This document shows positions 54,978 to 64,000 of a stretch of DNA of 64,000 bases, in pieces. Positions within the stretch are counted from its first letter, which is position 1; each line of letters begins with the position of its first letter. The DNA is from Euclidia mi (lineage: Eukaryota > Arthropoda > Insecta > Lepidoptera > Erebidae), in the NCBI GenBank assembly GCA_944739405.2, contig OX123183.2:122520331-122584330 (forward strand), given 5' to 3'. A program made the translations under genes and the position numbers. Below the pieces are notes generated by a model, which was given only the letters and a program-made list of their open reading frames with translations, was not told where the DNA came from and did no database searches.

Positions 54978-55250
54978 TCTGTCTTGCTCATAGCGAGACT
55001 TAGCTTGTCGTTCGTAACAGATCGGCAAAGTAAAGCAACGCTTGCACAGGTCGCCACTTGGATGGGTGACCAAGTGTGGCATTTGTTTACATCTGAATGC
55101 TACCGTACTTCTGAGGGCAAGTAAAGCTATCGCTCCCGGTTCTTGTCTTAGGATAAGAGTCGTTAGCCACGTCGGAAGCCTTCGGGCAATCTGAAAATTC
55201 CGACACTATAGTTGACCACACACTCACATTAAAAACAAAACAAAGCACAA
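54978..55250 (+). mobile_element. 5S-rRNA-like SINE, copy 2
   Basis: CAGATCGGCAAAGTAAAGCA and ACTTGGATGGGTGACCAAGT resemble the middle and 3' parts of 5S rRNA (box C/A region). A body (CTCCCGGTTCTTGTCTTAGG, GCCTTCGGGCAATCTG) and an A-rich end (CACTCACATTAAAAACAAAA) follow. Confidence 0.7.
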
Positions 55251-55369
55251 ATACCTTCGGAAAAGCCTTATCAAATTATTCTCTGGAATAGAGCTCAGTA
55301 TTTTATACGTAGCGTATTGTTTCTTGTTGTATGTACATATAAATATGTACATATTTTGCGTTTCTAATT

Positions 55370-55632
55370 GTATTTTTTTTATAGACTCACGCCTTTATCC
55401 CCGAAGGGGTAAGCAGAGGTGTAATATTACACCCACTTTTTGCCGGGAATTTTTAAGTCCCACGTAATAGGGGGCAAGCCTATTGCCGTACTGGGCACAT
55501 TACCAGACTCCGTGCTGCTACTGAGAATTTCCTAACAGAAAAACCCAATAACACTTTGCCCGACCCGGGAATCGAACCCGAGACCTCCCAATCCCACGCG
55601 CACATTTATGCCGCGAGACCAACGAGGCAATT
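55370..55632 (-). mobile_element. tRNA-headed SINE, family A, head type 1
   Basis: In minus sense TGCCTCGTTGGTCTCGCGGC, ATTGGGAGGTCTCGGGTTCG, CCGGGTCGGGCAAAGTGTTA and CCTTCGGGGATAAAGGCGTG, as in 37094-37365. Confidence 0.85.
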
Positions 55633-56088
55633 TCTAATTGTGTATTTACTTAAATTATTCAATCCACATAAAAATATATCATCTTACAGCCTTTTGCAAT
55701 ACATAAGAGAGCTGGACATAAGCACCTTATCATCTTCATCACAATTACTACGTGAGTCCATAAGATGATTTGGCCTACTATACTACACCGGCCAAGCGGT
55801 TTGGCACTGGGAGTGATGTCCAGTTTTCCGCCTTAGTAAAAATATGTACGCGATTTAAAATATTACATTACTGATACACCTGCACGTTTCACCATCAGTT
55901 ACAGTTATGTCACAAGCAGTAGCACCGTGAGTGATTCTCGACTGTTACAAAACGTCATTACAAGCGTAGGAATCTCTCCGTTCATTAGCTCCTCGCACGT
56001 AATCGTGTTGGTGAAACTCGTTGGTGACGTCATGTAGCGAGAGTGCTTCTCAAAACGCCCTTAACATATTTTATACATTCGTGTGTCA

Positions 56089-57590
56089 CTATGTGCCTTG
56101 TATTCGATTTTTTTTGACATATCCGTCTCTATAAACAGAGCAAGAAAATTTACAGTCTGTGATAGTAAGAACAGACTCTTACAAGTCTGGATTCGAACTA
56201 CAAAGGCATAGTAACTTTATCGTTGAACTTCGTTTAAACTGCCATGGTATTCGGGAAACACTGCGACTGACAGTTTATCCTAGAGCTTGCGCACAGAATC
56301 GGATAATATTCTAATACGATTTACTTATATATTAGAAACATTTGAAGCAACTTACTTATTAAAATATTGAGCTTCTGAAGCAAAAAGAGGGGCGTTATAA
56401 GTATGGCGTTTTTATGCTTGTGACTTTGTAAATCCTAAACGAATCAACTGATTAAGAAGTTTTTTTTCGAGGTGCTTCAAAGCTACAATTAATAAATACA
56501 ATCTACTTTTTTATCCAAATGGTTTATTAAGTAATTAAGAAATTATAAAGTTCAATTCGCGAGTTAACTGACATATTCCCAAGCTACCCCTTTTTTGTTT
56601 TCTCTTTCTGCCATTACATTCATATTCCGATATACGTCCCTCGGGTTGAACTGGGAATCATTTTACATTTGTGTACCTACATATTATATAATTCCCTTGC
56701 CAGAGAAATTGCTTAATCTCCCTGTAGGTATTGATAAAGGAATTAAATTATATGATATTTATTAATGCGAGTAATCGCCTTGGTACTTATTTTATGGTTA
56801 TAAATATATTTTGTGGCTATTATATAGAAAATATTAAAAATTTTAATATAATGTCGAATACTTGTAATGCGTTCAAAACTAAAACTATCCCTACAAATTC
56901 AGTGTTAACAATATAAGTTGTAGTTACTTGAGATTTAATTTGAAAATTAAATTCGTAATAATAGACACACAATGATAAATATAACAATGAAGGCGGATGC
57001 AGTCTCCTTTTTTTTTCGTATGAGTGTATGGCCTAAAAAATCTTGTCCTGGGACAAAACCGGTACCTACAGCAGTCACCCATCTAAGTACTGCTTAACTT
57101 TACCGATGTATTGAGAACTGCAAATGAAGTTGCAGCCTATGCACGAATACGAATTTCAGCCAAAAACTACTTCCCTCTTTCTAAACTACACAACATCAAA
57201 AATGTTTCCTCACTCACATGTAATAGATGGTTGATTGTGTAATTCAAACGAGTAATGGTTGCATGGTAATTACTTTATTAAGTATTTTAGATTGGTTTCT
57301 CCTGGGATGACTGTGTTGCTCGTGTAATTAAGGAGAAAATGTTCGGTTGACTTCAGGGATTCGTTACATGCTGGTCTATATGCATAGAAGTTGCCAGAAA
57401 ACTCGGACCTGCATGAAATAAGGTTTTCCGAAGAAAATGTCGTATAACAGCAGTTAAAAAACATCTTATGTTAATTGAAGAGATTGTTTATATTTACCGT
57501 TATGTGACTTGGAGGGATTTCACATCTATTGTTCAAAAAACTAGGACTATATTTACTACGCGTACTTAAAGCTGAGTATCTGCACTATTC
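56089..57590. other. intronic sequence with no identifiable feature
   Basis: AT-rich; short open frames (56731-56916, 57270-57464) have no recognised domain. Confidence 0.5.
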
Positions 57591-58260
57591 AAAGCTTAAC
57601 TAGTCCTTTGAGCTTCCACAAGCACATTTCGAGACAACCATGTTTTTAGGTATTATACTCGACACCAAACTACACTGGGGTCCACATATTGAAAGGCTAT
57701 CGGGCAAACTCAGTTCTGCAGCTTATGCAGTTGCGACAATTAGACGCCTCACAGATTTAGAAACAGCTAGAATGGTTTATTTCAGTTAGTTCCATAGCTT
57801 AACGGCGTATGAGATTCTTTGGGGGAATGCTGCAGACCTAAATTTAATATTCGTTCTGCAGAAAAGAGCTGTAAGGGGAATTTATAACCTCGGTCCAAGA
57901 GTTACAATAAGAGAAAAAAATCAAAGAAATAAACATTCTAACTATTGTATCACAATACATTTATAAAAATCTGTTATATGTACATAACAATATTGACAAA
58001 TTTAATAAAACATTTGATATACATTCTGTAAATACAAGACACAGGAATAATCTCGTAGTTCATAGCACTCGTCTCCACAAAATAAGTTGTTGTTTTATGG
58101 GGCAATGTATACGCTTGAATAACAAGCTCCCTTATAATATAAGAAACCTATCTATAAATAAGTTCAAAATTATTGTAATAGCGAAATTGTGTTCAAAAGC
58201 ATATTATAAAATATCTGAATATAAAGACGACCAAAACGCTTGGGACGGAGTTGTTCTATT
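57590..58260 (+). pseudogene. Jockey-type LINE ORF2 C-terminal remnant
   Basis: MFLGIILDTKLHWGPHIERL, SGKLSSAAYAVATIRRLTDL, a stop, AYEILWGNAADLNLIFVLQK, RAVRGIYNLGPRVTIREK, then frame changes and NNKLPYNIRNLSINKFKIIV to SEYKDDQNAWD. These are residue-by-residue relatives of the LINE at 5131-5720 (LQWGPHIGQLSNRLSSAAYA, ILLWGNAAD, DYLVDKNAWN). Several stops and shifts make it dead. Confidence 0.8.
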
Positions 58261-58304
58261 GATTCGACACACAAAAACGCTAGTTGACGAAAAAAAATTT
58301 ATAA

Positions 58305-58540
58305 GTCCGTCCTTTAGATTATTCAAAAATAAGCGATACGTATTTTTTTATTTGTAAATTAAACCAAAAATGACCAAGATATAGCTCATTAAAGTAACGT
58401 ATAACGTCACACCGTGCTACATTTTTTCGTACTAGATGACGTCACACGTAACTTTAATGGGCTATATCTTTGTTACTTTTTATTTAATCGAAAAAAGAAA
58501 AATACGTGTCCAATATTTTTTTATAATCTAAAATACGGAC
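58305..58540. mobile_element. MITE (236 bp) with TAA target duplication
   Basis: Ends GTCCGTCCTTTAGATTAT and, inverted, GTCCGTATTTTAGATTAT, with TAA at 58302-58304 and 58541-58543. The whole element folds: AAGATATAGCTCATTAAAGT pairs with ACTTTAATGGGCTATATCTT, and TGACGTCA lies at the tip. A 3-bp TAA duplication suggests a PIF/Harbinger-type source. It follows directly on the LINE remnant. Confidence 0.8.
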
Positions 58541-59320
58541 TAAATAAAATGTAATTATTATGACCTTGGAAACTACCCTATTGTATAAAATGTTTTTTTT
58601 TTATGATGTTTCGTAAGTAATTGCAAAGTTCATACGAAATAAAGAAGTAGTACATTTCATTTGCACACTAAGTAGTTTAATTATACCCACAGTGCCAGTT
58701 AAAATTATTACAGATGCAGGTACATATTCTATCTATGTGCAGCAATTTTTGGAACTACAATTATAATTTCTGGTCTAATCTACTTTATCTTCATCTATAA
58801 TAATCATGCATACAAATAAACTAAGATAACTCAGCCTATGGAAAAATACTAGTCAACCATATACTATAATACAATAGCCATCACAAAGCGTTGTATCCAA
58901 ACACTAGCCATGCCATCGATAAACACTAAAATCATTCCCATCAAAACTCCATTATGATAATTCGCAAAAATGATTCGATTTCCAACAAAATAAGCCGGGC
59001 AAGAGTACCGAAAACTCCGAACGTAACCAATACCAGTATTCGCGCTATCACTGACGATCAGCTGAAACGAGCAATCAGTCGCTAATTGTCATTTACATAA
59101 TGAAAGCAATTATTTAACTTCGTTTGGAAGTGATTTCCTTGAGCCCTTTTGAGCTTTAGGAAAATGAAACCTGAAATTGAATCTTTTTTAGGTGTTCCTT
59201 CGCCCACAAATAGGTTTGAAGGTATTATCGTTTTTTATGGGGTACCTTCCTATTATATCGTAATGACTTCGTTGCCATGTTCACATAAGCCTTTGAGACT
59301 TAAATATCTACTTCCCTTTT
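58541..59320. other. no identifiable feature
   Basis: AT-rich sequence with no repeated block or recognised domain. Confidence 0.5.
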
Positions 59321-59321
59321 T

Positions 59322-59400
59322 TATAGACTCACGCCTGAATCCCTATAAGGGTAGACAGAGGTGTACTATAACAACCTCATTTTGCCACGTTATGCCAAGT
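59322..59400 (-). mobile_element. family-A SINE, 3' fragment only
   Basis: TTTTATAGACTCACGCCTGA, ATCCCTATAAGGGTAGACAG, AGGTGTACT and CATTTTGCCACGTTATG correspond to the last 80 bp of the family-A body. Confidence 0.6.
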
Positions 59401-59589
59401 ATTGTTCAAAGAGCTGTAATGTTTAAGTGACAAGTACCGTCTCGTATCTTAAATGCAGGCTTCTTTTCATTCATCTCAATCACTTGCATAATTTCCTGTA
59501 TTTCAGCAGTAGGTCATTCGCAAACCAATGCCTCTTTACTACATTAAGTTATCTTCTATAAATTTATTTGATCCCTTAATCAAATTATA

Positions 59590-59850
59590 TTCTGCCACAT
59601 ATACACATCACCATCTAGTCCGAAGCTAAGCAGAGCTTGTGTTATGGGCAGGTACTACATAATGGATAAACATACATATATATATATATATTTTGTAAAT
59701 ACATACATATTATATATAGAAACACCCAAACCAAAACAAACATCCATGTTCATGCACACAAATGTTTGACTTGAGCGGGAATCGAACCCGCGACCTTCGG
59801 CGTAGCTGTCGCTTACACTCCCGCTGCGCCAACTGGTCCTCTAAAAATTG
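59590..59850 (-). mobile_element. tRNA-headed SINE, family C
   Basis: In minus sense GACCAGTTGGCGCAGCGGGA, GTAAGCGACAGCTACGCCGA and GGTCGCGGGTTCGATTCCCG form a near-perfect tRNA-like head with matching stem bases, followed by CATGAACATGGATGTTTGTT, a TA-rich stretch and a tail with CCCATAACACAAGCTCTGCT, TAGCTTCGGACTAGATGG. I know this body as a common lepidopteran SINE. It is not a functional tRNA gene, since the aminoacyl stem does not close and the SINE body continues. Confidence 0.75.
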
Positions 59851-60120
59851 CAACCTATTTTTATTTACTCACTAGAGTACACATTTTTTTTACTTTAAGA
59901 ACGTGCATGCCAAATTTCAGCTTCTTGCGCCACTAGTGTCGGTTGTGCGTTGTCTGTCAGTCAGTCAGTAACGCAAGTATTTTATTTTAACATATTCTAC
60001 CAGCTGACATCACATATTCTATTATGTATTGATTGATGTACGTCGCTAATGTATGTCATAAACATGCGTAGTGTTAGTGTTGCTGTAACTCGACACCATT
60101 TATTAACAAAAGATCTTATT

Positions 60121-60262
60121 TTAGCCGTGTGGTTGACGGCATAGAATACAAGTGTCACCACCCCCTATCTTCCCGTGGGTGTCGTGAGAGGCGACTAAGG
60201 GATAACACGATGCAAATACCATCTTTGCGTAGAGATGGAAAACTCGACATCAAACCCTATAC
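60121..60262 (+). repeat. interspersed repeat related to 430-665, partial
   Basis: GCCGTGTGGTTGACGGCATA, GTGTCACCACCCCCTATCTT, GTGGGTGTCGTGAGAGGCGA, and ATGGAAAACTCGACATCAAA follow the order of the first copy. It is cut by the SINE at 60266. Confidence 0.6.
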
Positions 60263-60265
60263 GAC

Positions 60266-60535
60266 TGCCTCGTTGGTCTCGCGGCATAAATGTGCGCGTG
60301 GGATCGGGAGGTCCCGGGTTCGATTCCTGGGTCGGCCAGTGTTATTGGGTTTTTCTGTCACGAAATTCTCAGTAGCAGCACGGAGTCTGGAAATGTGCCC
60401 GGTACGGCAATAGGCTCGCCCCTTATAACGTGGGACTAAAGTATATCTGGCGAAAAGTGGGTGTTGAAATACACCTCTGCCTACCCCTTCGGGGGTAAAA
60501 GGCGTGACGTTATGTATGTATGTATGTAGATCTTA
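60266..60535 (+). mobile_element. tRNA-headed SINE, family A, head type 1, (ATGT)n tail
   Basis: TGCCTCGTTGGTCTCGCGGC, GTCCCGGGTTCGATTCCTGG, GCACGGAGTCTGGAAATGTG, GCAATAGGCTCGCCCCTTAT, CCCCTTCGGGGGTAAAAGGC, then GTTATGTATGTATGTATGTA. 60536-61250 holds nothing recognisable. Confidence 0.85.
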
Positions 60536-61249
60536 TTTTGTCAACAATGGTGTCACAGTTCCGTATGTTCCTCCATATTTGTTTTCTTATGTTGTTGTTT
60601 CGTTTGCCTGATTTTGCTTGGTATACTTATTTTGATATAATGCTCTTTTGTCATTTACTTGTTTATTATTAATTATAATTTATTAGCCACCACTTTAAAA
60701 TATTGTATCTTTTCAAATTGAACTACTTTTTATGGATTTTCCGCAGTTTATTTTGATTTTATAGTTCATTGATCTAAACCGAAACATTAATAATATTATT
60801 GTCCCTATTTTATTTGATATGTTCGTTGCTTTCTGGGTTACGTGGTCTTAATTCTTGCTGTGTTTTTTCTCTTGATTCACTGGAATAACACATTGAGGTA
60901 TAAATTTCACATATGGCAAATAAAATTCACTATTATGTACGTATACTTATCAGACAAGACAACCGGGTAACAATAATATGTACAATCTAAAAATAAAAAT
61001 ATTAATTGTACGGCAAATAAATGTTGGTCTCCGTGATAGCCTGATATTATAGCGTATAGAAAAAGTAAAACATATTTGAGAACAAGAAAATCGTCTGACA
61101 AAATACTGCTTGTCTCTTCAGGGGGCTTATTGCAATCCATCATGAGATGTGAGCCAACTCACGATGGATTGTCATTTGATGTCGATGGATTGGATTAGCT
61201 TGCACCGATTCCTGATCTTGTATCAAGCCAATCAAGGCGCCTAACCTAA

Positions 61250-61560
61250 CAGATTGTGCGGGCTCCCTCAATCAAGGTTGAGCCTTGAATGCCGGCAGTG
61301 GGCCGAGTCAGTCACAAGCGTCAGACGATATCCTGCATTGTACTTGCATACTAAACCCTTTTTTGTCTGGACTTTAAAAGATCAAGAAAAGACGAAAGAA
61401 ATTGAAGTGACAAAAAAAACAATGACTCTGAGTTTGTTTCGGCCTTTCTTCTCAAGAAGTCATTTAGCTAAGAAAAGCCGGCATCATCTAGAATAGGGCT
61501 TTGACTTGAAGAATTGTTGTAAACAACCAAAATGCAGAAATAAATATGTCATTATGTTTT
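61250..61560 (+). mobile_element. 5'-truncated LINE 3' UTR, same family as 4319-6678
   Basis: CTCCCTCAATCAAGGTTGAG, TGCATACTAAACCCTTTTTT, GAAATTGAAGTGACAAAAAA, GAAAAGCCGGCATCATCTAG and AAATGCAGAAATAAATATGT equal the final 300 bp of that LINE (compare 32960-33288). Confidence 0.85.
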
Positions 61561-62544
61561 TGTCTTTAACGTCGAATCAATCGAAAGGTGAGATGACTTA
61601 TGTTGCACTAGGATATTCCAGAGAATATTTCCCAGGAAATATTTTAATTAAATTTTATATTTATACTCTACCTCGATTGTGTATTGAGTGCTATTTAAAA
61701 TGGAGGCTTTATGTACATAAAATAGATATCGCTTCGCAGCTACAAACAAATTAAACACAAATACAACTCCCATCAGCTATTAATAACACATGGGTTAAGC
61801 TAAGTAACTGCAAAACATTATAGGAATTAGACAATATACACACATTTCAAACTCGAAAGGCTGGATAAAATCACAATTTGTGATAAGAACACTCGTGTAC
61901 CACTAATTTTAATTATGTTATTTTTAATCCTGTATTATTGCCGTAAAATAATTATTTATTCACGTATTTATTTAAATACAAAAATGTCGGAGGAAATAGA
62001 ACTACTGGATCGATTTATACGCCTTTTTATCAGTTCCCTCTCAACTGAATTGTCACAAGTGTTTTAGTACTTAAATGTCTTTTAATCGTTGTCGACTGTA
62101 AGCTGAAAGCTGAAATACGTTATTAACGCCACGCATGAAGGGAGATGAACAAGAAGTTAATTTCCGATCAAGAGAAGGTCTTTTCTAATACACATGTGAG
62201 AGTAAATCTCATTTAAGAGTAAAAATGTAAACAATTTACTCTTTAAAATTTTGGCGTTCAGTATTAGAACTTTAGGTTACTTGTTTCTTTATTGAATGAA
62301 AGGGTTCGTTGCTGGAGAAAGGGATTCATTTTATTTATGTAACATGACGTATAATTTTGAATCACCTCACAAATCTATTAATACTTTTAAATGTTTAAGG
62401 TATTATTTAATTATGTATTCACAAATCCTGTATCACAAGGGACTCTGCAAATAAATACATAGTAGACAGAAATTACACCCAGCTTCAAAACATTTATTTA
62501 TGGATCACAACACTAAAGGCAGTATTAAAGGTGAAACAGCAACT

Positions 62545-62603
62545 CACACTGTTATGCCATCAGTGCAGCACTATTTGTGCTGCACTGATGGCATAACAGT
62601 GTG
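62545..62603. repeat. perfect 27-bp-stem hairpin, copy 2
   Basis: Same 59 bases as 54919-54977, without a single change in stem or loop. Confidence 0.95.
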
Positions 62604-62875
62604 TCTGTCTCGCTCATAGCGAGACTTAGCTTGTCGTTCGTAACAGATCGGCAAAGTAAAGCAACGCTTGCACAGGTCGCCACTTGGATGGGTGACCAAG
62701 TGTGGCATTTGTTTACATCTGAATGCTACCGTGCTTCTGAGGGCAAGTAAAGCTATCGCTCCCGGTTCTTGTCTTAGGATAGTAGTCGAAGGCCACGTTG
62801 GAGGCCTTCGGGCAATCTGAAAATTCTGACACTAGAGTTGACCACACACTCACATGAAAAACAAAACAAAGCACA
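62604..62875 (+). mobile_element. 5S-rRNA-like SINE, copy 3
   Basis: Same as 54978-55250, differing at a few bases (for example GTAGTCGAAGGCCACGTTGG for AGAGTCGTTAGCCACGTCGG). Confidence 0.7.
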
Positions 62876-62995
62876 AATACCTTCGGAAAAGCCTTATCAA
62901 ATTATTCTCTGGAATAGAGCTCAGTATTTTATACGTAGTGTATTGTTTCTTGTTGTATGTACATATATGTACATATTTTGCGTTACTAATTGTAT

Positions 62996-63253
62996 TTTTT
63001 TTATAGACTCACGCCTTTATCCCCGAAGGGGTAAGCAGAGGTGTAATATTACACCCACTTTTTGCCGGGAATTTTTAAGTTCCACGTAATAGGGGGCGAG
63101 CCTATTGCCGTACTGGGCACATTACCAGACTCCGTGCTGCTACTGAGAATTTCCTAACAGAAAAACCCAATAACACTTTGCCCGACCCGGGAATCAAACC
63201 CGAGACCTCCCAATCCCACGCACACATTTATGCCGCGAGACCAACGAGGCAGT
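62996..63253 (-). mobile_element. tRNA-headed SINE, family A, head type 1
   Basis: Same position within the duplicated segment as 55370-55632. The B box reads GGGTTTGATTCCC, one change from the canonical GGGTTCGATTCCC of copy 1. Confidence 0.85.
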
Positions 63254-63737
63254 TTCTAATTGTGTATTGTGTATTTACTTAAATTATTCAATCCACATAA
63301 AAATATATCATCTTACAGCCTTTTGCAATACATAAAAGAGCTGGACATAAGCACCTTATCATCTTCATCACAATTACTACGTGAGTCCATAAGATGATTT
63401 GGCCTACTATACTACACCGGCCAAGCGGTTTGGCACTGGGAGTGATGTCCAGTTTTCCGCCTTAGTAAAAATATGTACGCGATTTAAAATATTACATTAC
63501 TGATACACCTGCACGTTTCACCATCAGTTAAAGATATGTCACAAGCAGTAGCACCGTAAGTGATTCTCGACTGTTACAAAACGTCATTCCAAGCGTAGGA
63601 ATCTCTCCGTTCATTAGCTCCTCGCACGTAATAGTGTTGGTGAAACTCGTTGGTGACGTCATGTAGCGAGAGTGCTTCTCAAAACGCCCTTAACATATTT
63701 TATACATTCGTGTGTCAATAATACGAAATTTATTAAG

Positions 63738-64000
63738 TGATCCAAGATGGCGGACGGGAAATCAAAGATGGCGGATGAGAAAATTTTAAATAATTATCAA
63801 TATGGGTATCGCCTTCGATATTTTAAGGGGTGGAGAATCGAAATACAACATCTATTTCGTGATCAAAGATGGCGGATGGGCAATCAAAGATGGCGGATGG
63901 GAAAATTTTAAAAAATCAATATTGGTATCGTCTCCGATGTTTAAAGAGATGGGGAATCCAAATACAACATCTATTTCGTGATTCAAGATGGTGGATGGGA
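63738..64000 (+). repeat. satellite of ~120-bp units with GATGGCGG boxes, runs off the window
   Basis: Units start near 63738, 63860 and 63978 with TGATCCAAGATGGCGGACGG, TGATCAAAGATGGCGGATGG and TGATTCAAGATGGTGGATGG. Each has two AAGATGGCGG boxes about 19 bp apart, then GAAAATTTTAAA, TATTGGTATCG and ACAACATCTATTTCGTG. It begins about 20 bp after the end of the duplicated segment. Confidence 0.88.

Larger units (their letters stand above)
54055..56088 (+). repeat. 2.03-kb duplicated segment, copy 1
   Basis: It aligns end to end with 61679-63717, with scattered substitutions and small indels (for example GCGGGAACACTGATACGAC present only here near 54134). Both copies include, at the same places, the hairpin, the 5S-like SINE and the family-A SINE, so those insertions predate the duplication or transposition. 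No terminal repeats or coding region were found. Confidence 0.93.
61679..63717 (+). repeat. 2.04-kb duplicated segment, copy 2
   Basis: Direct-orientation relative of 54055-56088, about 7.6 kb downstream. It starts near TGAGTGCTATTTAAAATGG and ends TACATTCGTGTGTCA, after which the two loci differ completely. Its left neighbour is a LINE tail, unlike copy 1. Confidence 0.93.

Noticed and set aside
54985..55060. Functional 5S rRNA gene
   Set aside because: Only part matches 5S and it continues into a repeated SINE body; three diverged copies.
59760..59835. Candidate tRNA gene (good A and B boxes, minus strand)
   Set aside because: The 3' side continues into a SINE body and the acceptor stem does not close; called a SINE head instead.

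Overview
The window reads as a piece of insect nuclear DNA, most likely from a moth or butterfly (Lepidoptera). It is AT-rich, has no bacterial-style operons, and is crowded with the mobile families typical of lepidopteran introns: tRNA-headed SINEs, 5S-rRNA-like SINEs, Jockey/CR1/RTE-type LINEs, BEL/Pao LTR elements, a Penelope-like element, PIF/Harbinger, hAT and Helitron-like repeats. The only host gene I can support is a metabotropic GABA-B receptor subunit (type-2-like) on the + strand. Three consecutive exons of its extracellular ligand-binding domain lie at 15478-15590, 18070-18227 and 38574-38639. They join in compatible phases (AG+A across the first junction, phase 0 across the second) and have AG/GT splice sites. 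Almost everything else sits in its introns of 2.5 kb, 20.3 kb and more than 25 kb.

Layout: 1-15.5 kb (5' intron) holds SINE/LINE tails, a Penelope remnant with an inverted repeat (1520-2014), a decayed Jockey-type LINE (about 2630-8686) split exactly at its catalytic box by a second LINE (4319-6678), a solo-LTR-like copy, a BEL/Pao fragment and an array of about 29 copies of a 26-bp repeat (13208-13966). The 20-kb intron (18.2-38.6 kb) holds a Harbinger deletion derivative inside a Helitron-like repeat (18682-19340), an RTE-like LINE with open reading frame and 8-bp target duplication (20259-21480), a second Harbinger derivative with two convergent gene stumps (28385-29640), a hAT derivative with 8-bp target duplication (31706-33481) and a nearly complete but broken Penelope-like element (34.3-36.5 kb).

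The last intron (38.6-64 kb) holds a 9-kb BEL/Pao retrotransposon (minus strand). Its protease region is interrupted by a 3.66-kb element at an exact TTAA duplication. That element carries a THAP-like exon and is itself interrupted by a 1.32-kb foldback element with a perfect 9-bp target duplication. Next come two head-to-tail-colliding LINEs, one with full-length ORF2 but altered catalytic residues, then a 2.0-kb segment present twice (54055-56088 and 61679-63717), and a satellite of about 120 bp with GATGGCGG boxes running off the right end.

Nothing suggests a working multi-gene system. The value of the window lies in the receptor exons and in a layered, datable record of nested insertions. 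All family calls are by eye from motifs, target duplications and internal comparison; no database search was run.
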